Below, piece after piece: positions 7,786 to 9,276 of a DNA stretch of 9,276 nt. The notes beneath the pieces are model-generated. The model saw only the letters and a list, made by a program, of their open reading frames with translations, ran no database searches and was not told where the DNA came from. Numbering within the stretch: position 1 is the stretch's first letter; every line of letters starts with the position of its first letter. A program made the position numbers and the translations under genes. Origin of the DNA: Methyloglobulus sp. (GTDB lineage Bacteria; Pseudomonadota; Gammaproteobacteria; Methylococcales; Methylomonadaceae); assembly GCA_013140405.1 (NCBI GenBank), contig JABFSV010000240.1, forward strand, positions 1 to 9,276, given 5' to 3'.

Positions 7786-7799
7786 TCCTTAGCTAAGGA
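7786..7799. repeat. Perfect 14-bp palindrome at the convergent gene junction
   Basis: TCCTTAGCTAAGGA reads the same on both strands and overlaps the stop codon of the DUF262 gene (7789-7791). As RNA it would form only a 5-bp stem with a 4-nt loop and no T run follows, so it is a weak terminator at best. About one such palindrome is expected by chance in a window of this size. Confidence 0.3.
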
Positions 7800-9276
7800 T
7801 TGCCTTGAGTATAGGTGCCAAAATAGATTTTCTTGCTTCAATAAATGATCCGAAATCTTCTATTTTTAGATTGTGATTAGGTATCAAGTGGTTGTTTAAG
7901 AAAACAAGTCTATCTTGGTTTTTAGTTTGAATTTCAACCCAGTTTAAAAGGTCGAAGTCTTGCTTTGACATGTTTTCATTGGCATCAAGCATTTGGAGAT
8001 TCAAAATTGAATTATAGGTCGTCCATCCATATTTCTGCTTGTCTCCATCATTCAAGGTGTTGTATTTATTTTCTGGGTGCAAGTGATCTTTGTGGAAATT
8101 ATTATTCTTGTAGTCAAGATGCGGATAAAGCAGCGCCAAAATCGAAAAAGCATACATGTCATCTTTTTGCGTTAGCAGTATGTCTTCAATAAATTCCTCA
8201 GTTATACCAGTATCTCTTTTTGTGTTTGAATTGATACCGTTAATAGGAAATTTTGGTGTATCAAATTCAATGGCATAGCTAGCTACATCACTAGTGAAAG
8301 CCTTGCGTATTTGGCTTAAAACACTATCCGATGTACCCCCAAAAATCCGTTTTATTAAAACAACGTGTAACCATTTTTTAATAATTTTCTATCGTCATCG
8401 TTCGAGACGAGTGTATGGAAGTCCTTGTAGATATTCTTATGATAAAGATAATAAATTATTGGGACCAACGCATTCTTAGATGTCAGGGTCATATCGGTAA
8501 ATCCGAAAGACTTTACCAAGTCAAATATGGAAAGAATTGCGTCACGAATTTTATCCCATTCCATTTCGAATTCAACGGCATTGTCTTTGGAAAAGTTTGT
8601 GACTTTGAATTGAATGTCTTTACTGTGTAAATACAAAAATGATTTCAATATAAAATCTTTTGAAATCGTAAATCCTTTATCCCTTACGCTATCAACCAAG
8701 GTATGAATTTCATTTCTTGCGTTTTTCTTCTCCCAATTGGCGACTGCAATGGACATTATCAAATCTGAAAAATTCAGCGGCTCCCCACCACTATTGATTC
8801 TGATGAATATATTTAATGCCTTGTCGATACTTTGTTCAGTTTCTTCAAAGAAATTTATTGTTGCTTTTGTGTGGATGACCTCGTGCAACCTTCCTAGGCA
8901 TTCGCGAGAAAACTCTGTTTTAAATTTGGGGTTATCAAGATATTTTAAGAAGTCGTTGAAATTTGAGAGGCTGAGGATTTCAGAAACCTTGAACCATTTT
9001 GTCTGATTTGAATTAAATTCACTTTCCTTCAAGAATTTGAATTCGTACATTCTTCCATCTTCTTCATTTTCTGATGGATTTTCAATATTCAAATACAGGT
9101 GTCTGGTCGGATAGACTCTTTCTGTATTTTCCTCATGGAGTCTTGGATTGCGATAGGCGTAGCTCCCGCAGAGACCAATGTAAAGTGATGTCAGTCTTTG
9201 CTGACCATCGAGTACAGCCGTGAAATCGTTGTGGCCGCTTGTCGGGAACTCGTCATTATGAGTTTTGTATCGTTGT
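7789..9276 (-). pseudogene. DUF262/HNH nuclease protein (GmrSD-like restriction family), 5'-partial and frameshifted
   Basis: The minus-strand frame enters at the right edge and reads VLDGQQRLTSLYIG (codons near 9204-9163), the DUF262 nucleotide-binding/hydrolysis signature. It then reads IFIRINSGGEPLNFSDLI, a second DUF262 hallmark, before meeting a stop at 8355-8357. Shifting by one base at the six-A run (8374-8379) restores a continuous frame, KKWLHVVLIKRIFGGTSDSV and onward. That frame reaches FHKDHLHPENKYN (first His at 8094) and NLQMLDANENMSKQ, an HNH/DUF1524-type nuclease core, and stops at 7789. About 495 codons are visible; some 80 N-terminal residues probably lie outside. Relatives such as GmrS/GmrD and SspE-like proteins restrict modified phage DNA, so phage defence is the likely role. 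With the shift the two halves are separate open frames. Whether it is a recent pseudogene, a sequencing indel or a frameshifting gene cannot be settled here. Confidence 0.82.
8373..8379 (-). other. Frameshift site A-AAA-AAT in the DUF262 gene
   Basis: On the minus strand the zero frame reads TTA AAA AAT GGT. Slipping one base back on A-AAA-AAT would give AAA AAA TGG and rejoin the downstream nuclease frame exactly. An ancestral run of seven A's would do the same, so a one-base deletion in a homopolymer is the simpler reading. Confidence 0.6.

Overview
The window looks like a chromosomal segment of a mesophilic gammaproteobacterium of moderate GC content. The best taxonomic hint is the DEAD-box helicase, whose architecture is that of gammaproteobacterial DeaD/CsdA. 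A relative of the Methylococcales is possible, but this is only an impression. Two housekeeping-type genes, a helicase and a cell-wall enzyme, sit between mobile-element debris on the left and an accessory, probably defence-related stretch on the right.

Left part (1-870): the minus strand carries the first 12 codons of an IS110-family transposase, which runs off the left edge, with a strong Shine-Dalgarno and an IS1111-like end motif near 106-121. About 280 bp with no recognisable gene follows. Then comes a plus-strand Tn3-type serine resolvase that lacks its N-terminus, including the catalytic serine region. This is a degraded transposon footprint.

Middle (910-6353): deaD on the minus strand encodes a complete 608-aa cold-shock/ribosome-assembly type RNA helicase. 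It is divergent, across a 554-bp gap, from a plus-strand 1020-aa membrane-anchored protein. That protein has a GT51 (peptidoglycan glycosyltransferase) domain and a penicillin-binding transpeptidase domain with SxxK, SxN and KTG motifs, but its layout is clearly non-canonical. The gap holds an extended -10 promoter and two inverted repeats.

Right part (6354-9276): a plus-strand pair of unrecognised genes (267 and 78 aa, 35 bp apart) converges on a minus-strand DUF262/HNH nuclease-type gene, a relative of the GmrS/GmrD Type IV restriction family. The nuclease gene is cut by the right edge and interrupted by a -1-type frameshift in a run of six A's. Both halves keep their signature motifs (DGQQR, RINSGGEPL, FHKDHLHP), so it is either a recent pseudogene, a sequence error, or a frameshifting gene. 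The best candidates for something undescribed are the unknown gene pair beside the DUF262 nuclease, the frameshift site, and the divergent class A PBP-like enzyme.
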